Source: Geobacter sp. AOG1 (GTDB taxonomy: Bacteria; Desulfobacterota; Desulfuromonadia; Geobacterales; Geobacteraceae). From it: DNA of 64,000 nucleotides. The notes under the pieces are model-generated. The model did no database searches, was not told where the DNA came from, and worked only from the letters and a program-made list of their open reading frames with translations. Position numbers and translations under genes: made by a program. The stretch spans positions 756,513-820,512 of the forward strand of contig NZ_BLIZ01000001.1 in NCBI RefSeq assembly GCF_019972315.1. Reading direction: 5' to 3'. This document shows, one piece after another, positions 25,747 through 34,861 of this stretch. Each line of letters begins with the position of its first letter. Position 1 is the first letter of the stretch.

Positions 25747-27000
25747 TTATTCTAACGCATTTAATTCTAATCCTTCAATCTCTTGCAACGTTTTCCCAGC
25801 TATACCATGGAGATCTCCATACATTCCAACTGTCGCCTGCATGACCCGCTCAATCTGCTCCTCACGCTTTGCCCATTGCTTCATAATGGCCTTCCTCTCT
25901 TTATCCAGGTCCTCCTGCATAGAAGAGAATGCTTCGACAATTGCTTGGACCCGATGACGGAACCGTGGGCCTGTGAGGTATTGATAGACCATTTCCATCT
26001 TTGTCTGCTGCCCTTCAGAAGCGCTCCGTGCCATCGCAACTTCAACCAAAGATTGGCGTAGCGCCACGGCTACTGGAATTGCTGCCTTTGGATGTGTCAC
26101 CCAAACTCCATCAATAAGTTCAAATGTCTCAACGTCCTTTGGGAGAGCCTGGCTAACGATTATAGAAATTTCCGCCTTGGCAGTTCGCTGGTCTTCTCGA
26201 AGCTTGGTAAGCCAGCCGTCGCTCCAGCTTTTGGTTCGCTTAGACTCCCATAAAATGGTTCCGCACCTTTGACCGAGGTGGCCATTGACGCGCTGCAAAA
26301 TATCGCCACCATGCTCACCCTTTGGTACTGGTTCAATGGAATCGTAGGGGAACTTCGTACTTAATATTGCTTCGAGATCAAGTTCCTGAACCTCGCCCTG
26401 GAGTTGCTGTGAACCTTGCTCGGCTCTGCGTTTCAATTCCTCAATCTGTTTCTGCATCGCTGTAATGGTATGTTCCTTCTCCAAGACCTTTAGCTTCAAT
26501 TCCTCTTCAGCCTCTTTGCGGGCCTGGTCACGGGTCGAGGTAAGTCCTTCCTGAATCCGTTTTTCAATCGTCAATTCCATTTCCCGCTTGGCATCGTCCA
26601 GTTCCCGCTGTTTGCGGATGAGATCAGCTTGAGCTTTCTGTGCCTCAGCGAGTTTTTCCTCTCGTTGAGCAAGAACTCCCTGCAACTCTTCCAATGACTT
26701 ATCTTTCTGTTCAAGGTCGGTAGCTATGGCAAGTTTTGCCTTCCGTGCTTCATCGGCAACAATCTTAGCCCGTTCCAGACGCAACTTCTCAGCTACTTCC
26801 TCATCAACGGTTTCTTTTGCTTTTGCCAACGCCTCTTCCTGGTCATGCAATGACGCCTCACGTTTGGCGATGTCGGCATCCTTCTGAGCCAGGCGTTTTT
26901 CAAACTCTTTGCGGGTGGCTTCTATAAGCGGAGCCGCAAGCGATTCATTAAGCTTAATTTCAGCTTTACAGCTTGGACAGATGATGGTTGGTTCGGTCAT
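25747..27000 (-). CDS. DUF2130 protein: coiled coil plus restriction-endonuclease-like domain
   Basis: 417 aa. An N-terminal zinc knuckle CPSC (C8, C11) is followed by a very long coiled coil (about residues 25-205, Lys/Glu/Ala/Gln-rich) and then the DUF2130 domain. That domain shows a PD-(D/E)xK-like pattern: GGDILQRV (D233) and GTILWESKRTKSWSDGW (E252, K254). The family is generally annotated as unknown; nuclease activity is inferred from this motif. It is cotranscribed with the GIY-YIG gene (31-bp gap) and the Hsp70-like gene. The coiled coil suggests a bridging or ruler-type nuclease. Confidence 0.85.
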   Translation of the reverse strand: MTEPTIICPSCKAEIKLNESLAAPLIEATRKEFEKRLAQKDADIAKREASLHDQEEALAKAKETVDEEVAEKLRLERAKIVADEARKAKLAIATDLEQKDKSLEELQGVLAQREEKLAEAQKAQADLIRKQRELDDAKREMELTIEKRIQEGLTSTRDQARKEAEEELKLKVLEKEHTITAMQKQIEELKRRAEQGSQQLQGEVQELDLEAILSTKFPYDSIEPVPKGEHGGDILQRVNGHLGQRCGTILWESKRTKSWSDGWLTKLREDQRTAKAEISIIVSQALPKDVETFELIDGVWVTHPKAAIPVAVALRQSLVEVAMARSASEGQQTKMEMVYQYLTGPRFRHRVQAIVEAFSSMQEDLDKERKAIMKQWAKREEQIERVMQATVGMYGDLHGIAGKTLQEIEGLELNALE

Positions 27001-27031
27001 ATAGCCTCCGATAGAATCCCATGAAAGCAGA

Positions 27032-27814
27032 TCACAACTTATTATTCAATGCGGCCTCAAACATCTGCCGGGCCTTTTTCTTCTGAATTTCTGAATCTTC
27101 TTTTTGGAAGTATTCAGCAACTGGTAATCCATCACCCCGTTTCCGGTTCTGACAAGGCTCAAGGGCTTCAATAAGAATTGCTTCCATAGCTGGAATTATC
27201 TTTTCAGCAGGAAATGTACTGGGGAACTCACCAAGCACACCGGATTCAGATACTGGCAACATTCCAAACCAGGAAAAACGGTCCCATCTTGTCGAAAGCC
27301 TTTTCATGGTATGCTCGTACAAGCGCTTCCCTAACGGGCGGTCAGTTGTGCGGCCGACATAAATAACCTCTCTGCCATCATAGAGGAGATAAATGCCAAT
27401 TTGATTGCTGAAATCTACTGCATCTGCCCCAATTTGCTCCATCCCCAACAGCTTTGGGTTTGATGTCCATTCGACAGCATCACGCCGCCAAAACATTCCA
27501 AACGATGTGACGACAGGGTGCTGAACCTCATCCTCTTCGTCGATCTCTTCAGCAGAGATTACGTGTGTCGGACTAGACTCAGAAACTTTCCAGATGAATA
27601 GGCCTTTCCCAGCCTTTTGGAACGGGCAGTTTTCTCCTTCGTTCTTTATTGCTGTCGTAAGATGAGCATTTACCGTTCTGGTGGGTGTTGCGCCAAGGCT
27701 TACCCGAAGACCATCTTCAATGATCTTGTCTGTGAGGTCTTTATAGTGCATTGCCCCTGATGCTTCGCGCAGGACTTTTTCTATAGCTTTACGCCATGTC
27801 AGTTCATTGGGCAT
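27032..27814 (-). CDS. HARE-HTH winged helix fused to a GIY-YIG nuclease domain
   Basis: 260 aa. Residues 1-80 form a HARE-HTH domain (TWRKAIEKVLREASGAMHYK then GLFIWKV), a winged helix found in restriction enzymes and chromatin proteins and thought to read modified bases. Residues 138-230 form a GIY-YIG domain: GIYLLYDG (140-147), VIYVGRT (150-156), an Arg in GKRLYEH, and a Glu in MEAILIEALEP. GIY-YIG domains cut DNA using a single metal. The gene lies 44 bp after the DUF262 gene and 31 bp before the DUF2130 gene. Combination with a methyl-sensing domain suggests modification-dependent cutting, an inference. Confidence 0.85.
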   Translation of the reverse strand: MPNELTWRKAIEKVLREASGAMHYKDLTDKIIEDGLRVSLGATPTRTVNAHLTTAIKNEGENCPFQKAGKGLFIWKVSESSPTHVISAEEIDEEDEVQHPVVTSFGMFWRRDAVEWTSNPKLLGMEQIGADAVDFSNQIGIYLLYDGREVIYVGRTTDRPLGKRLYEHTMKRLSTRWDRFSWFGMLPVSESGVLGEFPSTFPAEKIIPAMEAILIEALEPCQNRKRGDGLPVAEYFQKEDSEIQKKKARQMFEAALNNKL

Positions 27815-27858
27815 TAGCTCCTCCGTGAGTCATATTTGATGACTTCTGCTCTATTGAT

Positions 27859-29772
27859 CTACTCGTCTGAAAATCTATAGATTTTGATCAGCATATCAAC
27901 CATTACTTTGGTCCTAGCTCGGATCATTTCAGGCTTCCATGCCTTCGCGTTGGCAAGAGTCATCTTCTGGTTCTTAACCTTGAACTCAATATTGTTAAGT
28001 GCTAAGCCGTTCCTATATCCAATGTTGATCTTATGTCCAAGGGATAAATGGCCTTTGACAAGGGCCTGTTTGTTGGCAAAGGGGGAGGCGGCCAGCTTGG
28101 AGTTGAAACCACTCAATGTTAAATTTCCTAAGCAATGAGCCATTTCCTCAAGGATCTCTTCTGCTTTACTTATGTTGCCATTTGCAATCATATCAACCCA
28201 TGCTTTGGGGATGTTTTCCCCCTTGGGGAAAACATGCTCAACCGTCCAAATGAACCTGTCCTTGTCATCGCGTAACCAAAGGTCAGGTCTATATTCGCGT
28301 GTATGGTATATGGAATCAAGTTTGATAAGAAGGTACCGGCACATTCCTGAGTTTGTTGAATAAAGATTCCCTTCCAATTCTTCACGAAATGTCTCCAAAG
28401 AGGCTCTTTGATCTCCGCCTTTCCGTCCAAGTAACCACCGTTCGAGGAAGGTAATTGAAAGCTTCTCTCCTGATGTAATTTTTGCATGACATTTTTCTAT
28501 AAGGATAATATGGGCCTGGTCTAGATCACGAGTGCTCGGGATATCGGTAATGTTTCTACGGACGTAATACTTACTAAAAAGCTCCACTGACTTTTCCAGA
28601 AAATCGGCTTCGCTAAAAGATTTTTTGGGAAGTGAAAACAGATACAACAACACTTGGTATGCTGGAGCTGCCCCAATGTAAAGTAGGTCAGCAAGGGCGT
28701 TGTCAACAGCTCCGTTGTCAAACTCAGGCTCTAGTAACCGGCCATAAATCAAGGCCTTATCGCACAGTTGCTTGAAGATTGCCTTAGCATCTTTTTTGAT
28801 GAGAGTTTCATAGATTTGTATGCTCTTCGATTTTACTGCTCTGTTAATTCCGTCAATGCGAATGTCCTTATTAACTTTGAAAGCGTTATAAAATTGGCGG
28901 AGAAAACGTTCCTGATCTCCGGCATCGGGGATTGCGTTAATGATTTCTTGCCATTGTTCAAAAGATTCATCAATGTCAACTTTGTGCTTCCGTTCCATTT
29001 CTGAAAGCATCTTATTCTTAATGATATCGATTGCTGATAATGGAACTCCACGGTTGTTCAGTGTTTCAAAGAGAGTGAAGGCGTCTGCCTGGCTACCAAC
29101 ACTAATGTGAACAAAGGTAAGCTGGTTAATTTTAGTCGTCAATGCAAGTAATTTATCTGCTTCATCAGGGGTATTATCCTGAAAATACCGGAATGCCTTA
29201 TACATCGATCTCACACCAAGATAAGATGGTCTTGGGCGCGTTTTTATGAGCCCCAACTCACTGAGGATATAAAGATAGTCATCATAATTATGGTTCTGAA
29301 AACTTGGCTGAACGCGAATAAAGCACATTTTTGACTGCTCAATAAATCCGCCATACTCTCCTTCCCGATATTCGCCTTTTTTCTTCTTTTTCAGTAGTTT
29401 GTTGCGTAGTCCAGAAAGGGAATTTTCAAAATCTTGCCGTTCCTCTTCGTCCTCAAATTCAACATCATCCTTCAAGCCAGTTAGTTTCTGTAGAATTGCC
29501 ATAATCAGCAAAGCCAAGGTAGTCAGGCGTTGCTGACCATCCACAACTTGGTAAATCAACTCATCGCCTGGAGATGCAGGTTCCCCATCATTCACGCATA
29601 TTATTGACCCCATGAAATAGCCTTGATCGTTCTCGTCAACGTCCTGAAGAAGCTTGTCCCATTGGTTGACACCCCATGTATATTCACGTTGATACTTGGG
29701 TATGTGGTAATGTTCGCGCGCCCCCTGGTCACTGCTGATTATTTTGGAAAATGGCATACTATGAGCATTCAT
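27859..29772 (-). CDS. DUF262/DUF1524 protein, GmrSD-like
   Basis: 637 aa. The N-terminal DUF262 domain has the ParB-like signature YHIPKYQREYTWGVNQW and DGQQRLTTLALL (DGQQR 78-82). The C-terminal DUF1524 domain has EHVFPKG near residue 512 followed by LGNLTLSGFNSKLA, the His-Me/HNH-type nuclease pattern. GmrSD proteins of this type cut modified phage DNA using NTP; single-chain fusions such as this are common. The start at 29772 has AAGGAG 9 bp upstream; an alternative GTG at 29817 overlaps the SNF2 gene. With the shorter start there are 29 bp between the two genes. Confidence 0.9.
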   Translation of the reverse strand: MNAHSMPFSKIISSDQGAREHYHIPKYQREYTWGVNQWDKLLQDVDENDQGYFMGSIICVNDGEPASPGDELIYQVVDGQQRLTTLALLIMAILQKLTGLKDDVEFEDEEERQDFENSLSGLRNKLLKKKKKGEYREGEYGGFIEQSKMCFIRVQPSFQNHNYDDYLYILSELGLIKTRPRPSYLGVRSMYKAFRYFQDNTPDEADKLLALTTKINQLTFVHISVGSQADAFTLFETLNNRGVPLSAIDIIKNKMLSEMERKHKVDIDESFEQWQEIINAIPDAGDQERFLRQFYNAFKVNKDIRIDGINRAVKSKSIQIYETLIKKDAKAIFKQLCDKALIYGRLLEPEFDNGAVDNALADLLYIGAAPAYQVLLYLFSLPKKSFSEADFLEKSVELFSKYYVRRNITDIPSTRDLDQAHIILIEKCHAKITSGEKLSITFLERWLLGRKGGDQRASLETFREELEGNLYSTNSGMCRYLLIKLDSIYHTREYRPDLWLRDDKDRFIWTVEHVFPKGENIPKAWVDMIANGNISKAEEILEEMAHCLGNLTLSGFNSKLAASPFANKQALVKGHLSLGHKINIGYRNGLALNNIEFKVKNQKMTLANAKAWKPEMIRARTKVMVDMLIKIYRFSDE

Positions 29773-29801
29773 ACAATATGGCTCCTTGTATTCAATCAAT
29801 T

Positions 29802-32672
29802 CTATTGCAGGTTCCACCGAATCGAAAACAGCTCCTTTTCAGTAATCTGCTGACGAAGCCTTGCTTCAACATCTTCAATCAGCCCTTCTTTCCGGCTATC
29901 AATTTCATCCTGGGCCTCGAACAGTGTACGGCGTTTGGTATTACGCTTTTTCTCCAGCTCCTTAATCTCCTTCTGTGCCTTTAACTTCTCGTCCAACTTG
30001 AGAATCTTCTTTGATTCGGTCTTCTGGAACTTGATTTCCCTGTCCAGCTCTTTCAACTCGTATTCCAGACCACTTTTCAGATCATCAGCCCATTTCTCCA
30101 ACTTCTCCATTTCGTCATCGAAAAACACCGAGTTTCTGGTACTGATTGCCTCAATGATCCGGGATTTACCTGACTCAAACATCTCTTGGAGCTGGCTACT
30201 GCAATTAATTGCAGATGTCAGTTCGCTGCTTTCCCCTGGCAGTGAAAAGAGCCTCTGCGCCTGCTCATCATCCAGTATGGTTCCATCATCAGCGACAGCA
30301 GAGAATATAAGGTGATCCTCTTCCTCGAAGGACTCCACGGATAATCGCACAAGCGACAAATAACCTGATTTACCAATCAACGGTTCAAGAATGGAAATCT
30401 TCAACGGATGCCCGGAATAGTTGAAGACTATTTCTGCTTTTGGCAATGCTTTATGAGCCGCATCATCGAGAATGTGCTGAGCCAGGGGATGACCGATCCT
30501 GAATACATGACCATCTTCCACATGCCGCCCCATGCGATAAAGGCCGAGCGGAATCTCTTTATTTGAACAGGGGGTGCTCTTCAGGTTGAAAGCAGACTCT
30601 TCCGAACCAAAATCAGCATGGCGGTGAAGGGCATACTTGGCCAGTTCCCAAAGCCAGTTTTCGTACTTGTTCAGGTACTCGGTGCTTTCCTTCAGGTTGA
30701 CCCTTAGCTTCTCGTGAACCTCTTCATCGAAGTTCTCCAGCAGCTTCTTGCGGGTCAGCTTCATGTTCTCGTCAATCTCGGTTTCAAGCTCCCGTTGCAA
30801 CTCATCGAATGATGCCTGAATCTCTTCCGGTGAACGGCACTCCTGGTAAATCTTGACAATCCGCTTCTCAAAATCTACACCGGACTCGATGCTTCCCAAA
30901 ACTTCATCACTGGCACCGAAAACCCCGCTGAAAAGGGCAAACTTTTCTGCCAACAGCTCATAGACTCGTTGATCGGCAGCATTGTTGCGATTGAGGAAGT
31001 TGACTACCACCACATCATGCTTTTGACCGTAGCGGTGACAGCGACCAATGCGCTGTTCAATCCGTTGCGGATTCCAGGGGAGATCATAATTGACCACCAG
31101 TGAGCAGAATTGCAGGTTGATCCCCTCTGCAGCTGCCTCGGTAGCAATCATGATCTGGGCTTCTTCTTTGAAGTAGTCCACCAATGCGGAACGCATGTCG
31201 GCAGTACGTGAACCGGTAATTCGATCACTCCCTTTATGCCGTTCATGCCATTGCTGGTATATCTGTTTGGATTGATCGTCCGTATTGGAACCGTTGAACA
31301 GGACAATCTTTCCCTGATGCTCGGTTTCTGAAAGTACCCTGACCAGATAATTTTGCGTCCTGCGGGACTCGGTAAAGATGATGGCTTTTTTGCTCGCACC
31401 TAACGCTTCGGCCTTGGTGAATCCGGCTTTGAGCGCCTGGATCAATGACGTACCTTTGGCGTTCTCCGATATGGATACTGCAAGGTCTCTGAACGCTTCC
31501 AGGTCTGTAATTTCCTGCTGAATGGTCTCAATATCTTCTTTGGTCAGACGTTCTTCAAGCTCGTCCTCTTCCCATTCATCCTTTATCTCGTCCAGAATCT
31601 CGAAATCATCAGCTAGTTCATCCTCAACCGGCACCTTGATTTCGGTATTCTTCAACTTTGCTTTCAGGCGCGTCACGATAGAATCCAATGCACCGGCAAT
31701 GGCAAACGTGGACGATGCTAACAGCTTCCGCAATACAAGCGTCATCAATGAACGCTGGCTGGCTGGTAACGCCTGAATGTTCTCCCGCCGCAGATACTCG
31801 GAAACCATATCATAAAGAACCGTTTCGTCTTGGGTCGGAACGAACTCCTGGGTGATCGGTATCCGGTTGGTGTATTTGATATACTCCAGCACCTGTCGCC
31901 GTAACGTTCTTTTGCAGATGGGCGCAATACGGGTTTTCAGATCGTCAAAGTTTATCTCGTTCGAGAGACGGGCAAACTGGTTCTTGTAACTCTTGATGTC
32001 ACCAAAGACGTATTCATCAACAAAACTGACCAACCCGTACAGCTCCATCAATGAATTTTGCAAAGGAGTGGCGGTGAGTAGTAGCTTGGGCGCGTGCGTG
32101 AGAATATCTTTGATCGTTCGGGCAATCTTGTTGGATGTCTTGTAGACGTTCCGGAGTCGGTGCGCCTCGTCAATAACGACAAGATCCCACTTTATATTTT
32201 TGACCTGCTCGGCCTTGTTCCGGGCGAACTGGTATGAGGTAATGACAATCTCGGTTTGCTCGAAAGGATTGCGCTTACCCAGCTTGACTTCCTGATTGAA
32301 TGATTTGGATTCGAGGATGGTTGAAGGGAGAAAAAACTTTTCCAGTAGCTCCTGGTTCCATTGCTTGCGTAGGCTGGAGGGAACGATAATGAGGATCTTC
32401 CGCTTACGCTCGGCCCAAATCTGGGAAAGAACAATGCCTGCCTCAATGGTTTTCCCCAGACCGACTTCATCAGCAAGGATTGCACCACGGGAGAGGGGGG
32501 ACCGGAACGCAAACAGGGCAGCATCTACCTGATGAGGATTCAGGTCAACCTGGGCATCCGCCAGTGATGCGGCCAGCTTCTCCAGGCTGTCGGAAGAGCA
32601 GCGTTTAGTCAGCTCGTGCGCGTAATATTTTGCATGATAAGCAGTTAAATCCATCGCATTGTCAATATCCAT
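29802..32672 (-). CDS. SNF2-family (RapA/HepA-like) DNA helicase
   Basis: 956 aa. SNF2 motifs are clear: ILADEVGLGKTIEAG (motif I, 66-80), VVIDEAHRLRN (II), LLTATPLQNSLMELYGL (III), and a C-terminal lobe with TEAAAEGINLQFCSLVVNYDLPWNPQRIEQRIGR... (V-VI). The last 200 residues hold long charged coiled coils. SNF2 helicases of this class act as DNA translocases in defence systems such as DISARM (DrmD) as well as in RapA. This is the first gene of the seven-gene operon; its ATG has only a weak ribosome site. A terminator lies 150 bp upstream, so its promoter should be in 32673-32827. Confidence 0.93.
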   Translation of the reverse strand: MDIDNAMDLTAYHAKYYAHELTKRCSSDSLEKLAASLADAQVDLNPHQVDAALFAFRSPLSRGAILADEVGLGKTIEAGIVLSQIWAERKRKILIIVPSSLRKQWNQELLEKFFLPSTILESKSFNQEVKLGKRNPFEQTEIVITSYQFARNKAEQVKNIKWDLVVIDEAHRLRNVYKTSNKIARTIKDILTHAPKLLLTATPLQNSLMELYGLVSFVDEYVFGDIKSYKNQFARLSNEINFDDLKTRIAPICKRTLRRQVLEYIKYTNRIPITQEFVPTQDETVLYDMVSEYLRRENIQALPASQRSLMTLVLRKLLASSTFAIAGALDSIVTRLKAKLKNTEIKVPVEDELADDFEILDEIKDEWEEDELEERLTKEDIETIQQEITDLEAFRDLAVSISENAKGTSLIQALKAGFTKAEALGASKKAIIFTESRRTQNYLVRVLSETEHQGKIVLFNGSNTDDQSKQIYQQWHERHKGSDRITGSRTADMRSALVDYFKEEAQIMIATEAAAEGINLQFCSLVVNYDLPWNPQRIEQRIGRCHRYGQKHDVVVVNFLNRNNAADQRVYELLAEKFALFSGVFGASDEVLGSIESGVDFEKRIVKIYQECRSPEEIQASFDELQRELETEIDENMKLTRKKLLENFDEEVHEKLRVNLKESTEYLNKYENWLWELAKYALHRHADFGSEESAFNLKSTPCSNKEIPLGLYRMGRHVEDGHVFRIGHPLAQHILDDAAHKALPKAEIVFNYSGHPLKISILEPLIGKSGYLSLVRLSVESFEEEDHLIFSAVADDGTILDDEQAQRLFSLPGESSELTSAINCSSQLQEMFESGKSRIIEAISTRNSVFFDDEMEKLEKWADDLKSGLEYELKELDREIKFQKTESKKILKLDEKLKAQKEIKELEKKRNTKRRTLFEAQDEIDSRKEGLIEDVEARLRQQITEKELFSIRWNLQ

Positions 32673-32829
32673 CTACATTCACTGTAGTCATTACACTGAA
32701 ACAACATATCAATAGCAGAGACGGGTGGGTTTTTCTATTAAAATATTCTCCGAATGCTGTTTGAAATGCCTTGAAATAAGGATTTTAGACATGCGGTAGC
32801 AAAAGCATATCGAGGTTGAATAAAGCAAA

Positions 32830-32858
32830 AGGGCCACCGGTCATTTCCCAGTGGCCCT
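32830..32858 (-). terminator. Terminator separating the ATPase module from the restriction operon
   Basis: AGGGCCAC (32830-32837) and GTGGCCCT (32851-32858) form an 8-bp stem with a 13-nt loop; the minus strand continues with TTTTGC. It lies 29 bp after the stop codon of the 270-aa gene. Confidence 0.6.
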
Positions 32859-32887
32859 ATTTTCTGTTGTATTTTGAATCTATGTTG

Positions 32888-33700
32888 TTAAGCCAACCTC
32901 AAGGTAAAGTGTGCAGGGTCTACAATCTCCACATATTTTTTCCCACTTGCTGACAACTTCAGAACTCCCATTACGAGTAGGTACGCTCCGGCAATCTCCT
33001 CCTCGTGATCAATATGAAAACGCCGGTAAACTGCTCCGATATGGTTACGATCCAACAAAACGCTTATGTCCTCTCTTCCTCCAGAGTTAAACCATAGGGT
33101 ACCGTTGTGGTCTAATTGGGTATCAGGGATCATCCCCCAATAACCGCGAAAACAGTTGATATGGTTTCCCGTCACTTCGGAAAAATTCACAAAAAAATCT
33201 CCGACGGTGAATTCTCCCTCCCCTGCTATCTCGATTATCTGGGTTGATCTCCTGAATTCTGCCGTTTCAATAAGAGAACGCAATAATGAACTCATACGCC
33301 GGGTCATATTCTGGCGAATAGCAACCGCCTGCCCATAACCTACTCCTATATTACAAGCGTTAGCCTGTCCTCCTACTGGCTGAGTAGCTTCAACGGTTTC
33401 CAGTGCGCCATAGTTGAAGTCCACCACTATTCTTTGCCCTGTGGTAAAGATCTCATCTCCTTCATCACCATGCCCAGCTGGAGGGCCATCATGCTCCAAT
33501 GTTGCCAAGGCACATCCCTCTGCATGCGGTCTAGCACCGAAACATGCCTCTCTCCCGTTACGGGTAGGCCCTCTGAAAAATGCGGGGCCGTTACATTCTG
33601 TACAAACCAGATTTTTTCTCTTATCTTCGAAGCCATCCACCTGGTTAAAATTTGTTGCTGTATATGTTATGTTATCCAAAGTGCAAAGTGCGCTTTCCAT
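32888..33700 (-). CDS. Cysteine-rich protein of unknown function
   Basis: 270 aa. The N-terminus has a likely zinc-binding site: CTEC (C33, C36) then C53 and C63 in a Gly/Arg-rich loop (FRGPTRNGREACFGARPHAEGC). The rest is beta-rich with no signal peptide or membrane helix. The pattern with RNGREACFG and a following DxDxG region resembles zinc-containing DNA- or protein-processing factors, but I do not recognise the family. It ends the operon headed by the replication-type ATPase, 23 bp after the radical SAM gene. Confidence 0.75.
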   Translation of the reverse strand: MESALCTLDNITYTATNFNQVDGFEDKRKNLVCTECNGPAFFRGPTRNGREACFGARPHAEGCALATLEHDGPPAGHGDEGDEIFTTGQRIVVDFNYGALETVEATQPVGGQANACNIGVGYGQAVAIRQNMTRRMSSLLRSLIETAEFRRSTQIIEIAGEGEFTVGDFFVNFSEVTGNHINCFRGYWGMIPDTQLDHNGTLWFNSGGREDISVLLDRNHIGAVYRRFHIDHEEEIAGAYLLVMGVLKLSASGKKYVEIVDPAHFTLRLA

Positions 33701-33723
33701 TTTTTCCTCCCTGTATTGTTATC

Positions 33724-34809
33724 TTATTTTTCAGTTCCTGAGCTCTGAGCTGCTTTCTCGATTATTTCTTTCACCGAATCTTTCCATTGAACCTTCGACA
33801 ATCCGTCAAGTTTCTCAACCAATTCCATGATCTCTTCGTCGGTCTGAAGGTTGTAAAGTTCTGTCGCATATCGTACGATTTCGGGGTCTTGGTTTTTCCT
33901 GAGCCCTCCAACCATGTTCATTTTTCCAAACCAAAGATCTTCAGTGGCATATGGTTCCAGCATGTAATACAACTTCTCCGCCTCTTCGCTACCACCAAGC
34001 ATGGGTTCCGCACTCACACTTGTCCTGTAACCTGCTTCAAATGCGTGCTTCAGACAATCCAGACGTTCAGCCAATGCTGGTGCTCCTGGCTCCCAATGTC
34101 TCATGGCTGTAGTGTCAATCCCCCCGATTGTAAAGCGGAAGGTCAAAACATCCCGGAACGAGGAAAACTCGGCACAAATAGCTTCTATTGATTCCCGATG
34201 TGGTTTGCTGACGAGTACTACCCTGTTCCCGGAACTAAGGATATTATAGAGATGACACTGGTAAGCATCCAGGTAATTTGGGGTAATATCGTGGCTCGTA
34301 GGAAACATGATGGCTGAGTCGTATTTTTTGCATCCCTCAGTCGAAAGATCTTGAAGGACTTCCTCTCTCCACTCTTCTGCACCATCAACGCGCTTGAACC
34401 GTGTTGCCATCTTCTCTGCATAACAGTACAGGCATCCATGGGAACATCCATGTCCTATATTGCAGCGATAACCCGCCCACTCGCCTACTCCTGTTTCAGC
34501 ATCTACCTTTGTTATCGGGTTCTTTCCTGTTGCATTCCGATTAAACTCTTCAACCTTAGCAAGAAATTCAGCTCCTGGAGACCGTGTGCTTTTCATTGAC
34601 TCATGGCGCTTCAGGCATGAATTCACCAGTTGAACGGCTTCAGTCTGGGCTCCTCCTTGTGAATATCCCAGTTTCTCCATGAGCACCTTGGCTCTTGTCT
34701 CATATTTGTCCAAGAGGTCGAGGCCAATATGTGCATCTACGATTAAACCTCTTGAGATTAGCGAAGCTGCTTTGGAGCAGGAGAGGCATAAAGCCTCTCC
34801 TTTTTTCAT
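33724..34809 (-). CDS. Radical SAM protein, SplB-like
   Basis: 361 aa. The radical SAM cluster motif CxxxCxxC is in GHGCSHGCLYCYAEKMATRF (C122, C126, C129). An N-terminal C8xxC11 with following helical region (residues 1-100) is an extra domain. The core then has SAM-barrel segments such as DAIMFPTSHDITP and FRFTIGGID. Relatives on phages and islands are annotated DUF5131 or SplB-like, of mostly unknown substrate. The start at 34809 has GGGAG 9 bp upstream; the longer frame to 34950 overlaps the upstream gene. It follows the ATPase by 52 bp. A nucleic acid or ribosome modification is possible, not shown. Confidence 0.85.
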   Translation of the reverse strand: MKKGEALCLSCSKAASLISRGLIVDAHIGLDLLDKYETRAKVLMEKLGYSQGGAQTEAVQLVNSCLKRHESMKSTRSPGAEFLAKVEEFNRNATGKNPITKVDAETGVGEWAGYRCNIGHGCSHGCLYCYAEKMATRFKRVDGAEEWREEVLQDLSTEGCKKYDSAIMFPTSHDITPNYLDAYQCHLYNILSSGNRVVLVSKPHRESIEAICAEFSSFRDVLTFRFTIGGIDTTAMRHWEPGAPALAERLDCLKHAFEAGYRTSVSAEPMLGGSEEAEKLYYMLEPYATEDLWFGKMNMVGGLRKNQDPEIVRYATELYNLQTDEEIMELVEKLDGLSKVQWKDSVKEIIEKAAQSSGTEK

Positions 34810-34861
34810 TGTCCGATCTCCCGTCGGTGACTTGGCCGTAAATGCCGATCTGACGATATAT

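Noticed and set aside
32192-32524. Antisense and alternate-frame ORFs in the SNF2 and DUF262 genes
   Set aside because: All lie inside genes with complete family motifs and lack ribosome sites.
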